A DNA stretch of 6,168 bases from positions 1 to 6,168 of the forward strand of contig JAEWKL010000354.1 of NCBI GenBank assembly GCA_023386115.1, given 5' to 3'. A program made the translations under genes and the position numbers. The DNA comes from Pseudomonadota bacterium. GTDB taxonomy: Bacteria; Pseudomonadota; Alphaproteobacteria; Rhizobiales; Beijerinckiaceae. Under the pieces are notes generated by a model, which saw nothing but the letters and a program-made list of their open reading frames with translations, did no database searches and was not told the DNA's origin. Position 1 is the first letter of the stretch; each line of letters opens with the position of its first letter. Of the stretch, positions 5,934-6,168 are shown piece by piece.

Positions 5934-5948
5934 CGATCCATCGGATCG
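5934..5948. promoter_or_regulatory. Dyad C in the LysR/NmrA divergent promoter region
   Basis: CGATCC-ATC-GGATCG, a perfect inverted repeat with a three-base spacer, ending 22 bases before the LysR ATG. It repeats the half-sites of dyad A. Its position suits autoregulation of the LysR gene. Confidence 0.45.
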
Positions 5949-5970
5949 AGCGGTCTCTCGGGTGGAACGG

Positions 5971-6168
5971 ATGGACCTGCTCGCCCTCGCCGACTTCACC
6001 CTGGTTGCCCGCCATGGCGGGTTCGGGCGCGCCGCCCGCGCGACGGGCCGGCCGAAGGCGACCCTGTCGCGCCGGGTCGCGGAGCTGGAGGCCAGCCTGG
6101 CCTTGCGCCTGTTCGAGCGCGGCGCGCGGGTGCTGACCCTGACCGAGGAGGGGCGGGCGCTCCACGAG
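5971..6168 (+). CDS. LysR-type transcriptional regulator, N-terminal part (runs off the window)
   Basis: 66 codons, open to the last base. The protein begins MDLLALADFTLVARHGGFGR and continues AARATGRPKATLSRRVAELE then LRLFERG and LTLTEEGRALHE, the winged helix-turn-helix of the LysR family: the first helix, the GFGRAARATG turn, the recognition helix ATLSRRVAELE, and the wing with LFERG. The effector-binding domain is outside the window. ATG 5971 is preferred; an in-frame GTG at 5962 would add only three residues and has no Shine-Dalgarno, while GGTGGA (5961-5966) lies just before the ATG, at a short distance. Divergent from the NmrA-type gene, with three dyads in the gap, so it probably controls that gene and itself. 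Confidence 0.87.
   Translation, partial: MDLLALADFTLVARHGGFGRAARATGRPKATLSRRVAELEASLALRLFERGARVLTLTEEGRALHE

Noticed and set aside
4970..5941. Longer 323-residue version of the NmrA-type protein
   Set aside because: The extra 36 residues are unlike the family, cross two of the dyads, and have no ribosome site; MTILVTG at 5833 is preceded by GGAG.
1..6168. A new defence, mobile or CRISPR-like system
   Set aside because: No spaced repeats, transposase, integrase, toxin-antitoxin pair, nuclease or helicase signature on either strand; the genes are ordinary signalling, reductase, oxidase and regulator families.

Overview
The window is GC-rich (roughly 70% by eye), with strong G/C third-codon preference. 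The protein styles (PAS-GGDEF-EAL signalling protein, very short DHFR-fold reductase, LysR/NmrA divergent pair) suggest an alphaproteobacterium, most likely Methylobacterium or a relative in the Hyphomicrobiales. This is a family-style inference; no rRNA or other taxonomic marker is present.

Layout: (1) 2..1947, +: the 3' part of a PAS-PAS-GGDEF-EAL cyclic-di-GMP signalling gene. Its start lies outside the window and its reading frame changes once near 551. (2) 2041..2445, +: a 134-residue dihydrofolate-reductase-fold protein, small enough to raise the alternative of a dihydromethanopterin reductase (DmrA type). (3) 2550..3083, -: the C-terminal half of a major facilitator transporter, with no N-terminal half and two frame changes; a pseudogene unless the sequence is faulty. 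(4) 3084..3439: no recognisable gene, but two perfect dyads lie ahead of the next gene. (5) 3440..4831, +: a complete FAD-linked oxidase of the berberine-bridge/PCMH type, with both residues that tether flavin in bicovalent members. (6) 4832..4969: convergent intergenic space with GC-rich hairpins. (7) 4970..5833, -: an NmrA-type NAD(P)-binding protein. (8) 5834..5970: a divergent promoter region with three short dyads. (9) 5971..6168, +: the N-terminal winged-helix part of a LysR regulator running off the end.

Functional links: only the NmrA/LysR pair has the classic divergent arrangement of a LysR regulator and its target. The FAD oxidase, the DHFR-like protein and the c-di-GMP protein look like separate transcription units. 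Inverted repeats built on GATCC/GGATC occur ahead of the oxidase gene, after it, and twice in the LysR/NmrA gap, so a shared regulator is possible but unproven.

I see no CRISPR array, tRNA, rRNA, insertion sequence, phage gene or defence system, and no convincing previously undescribed system. The points most worth checking are the three apparent frameshifts (real decay or sequence error), the substrate of the short reductase, the flavin attachment of the oxidase, and the shared dyads.
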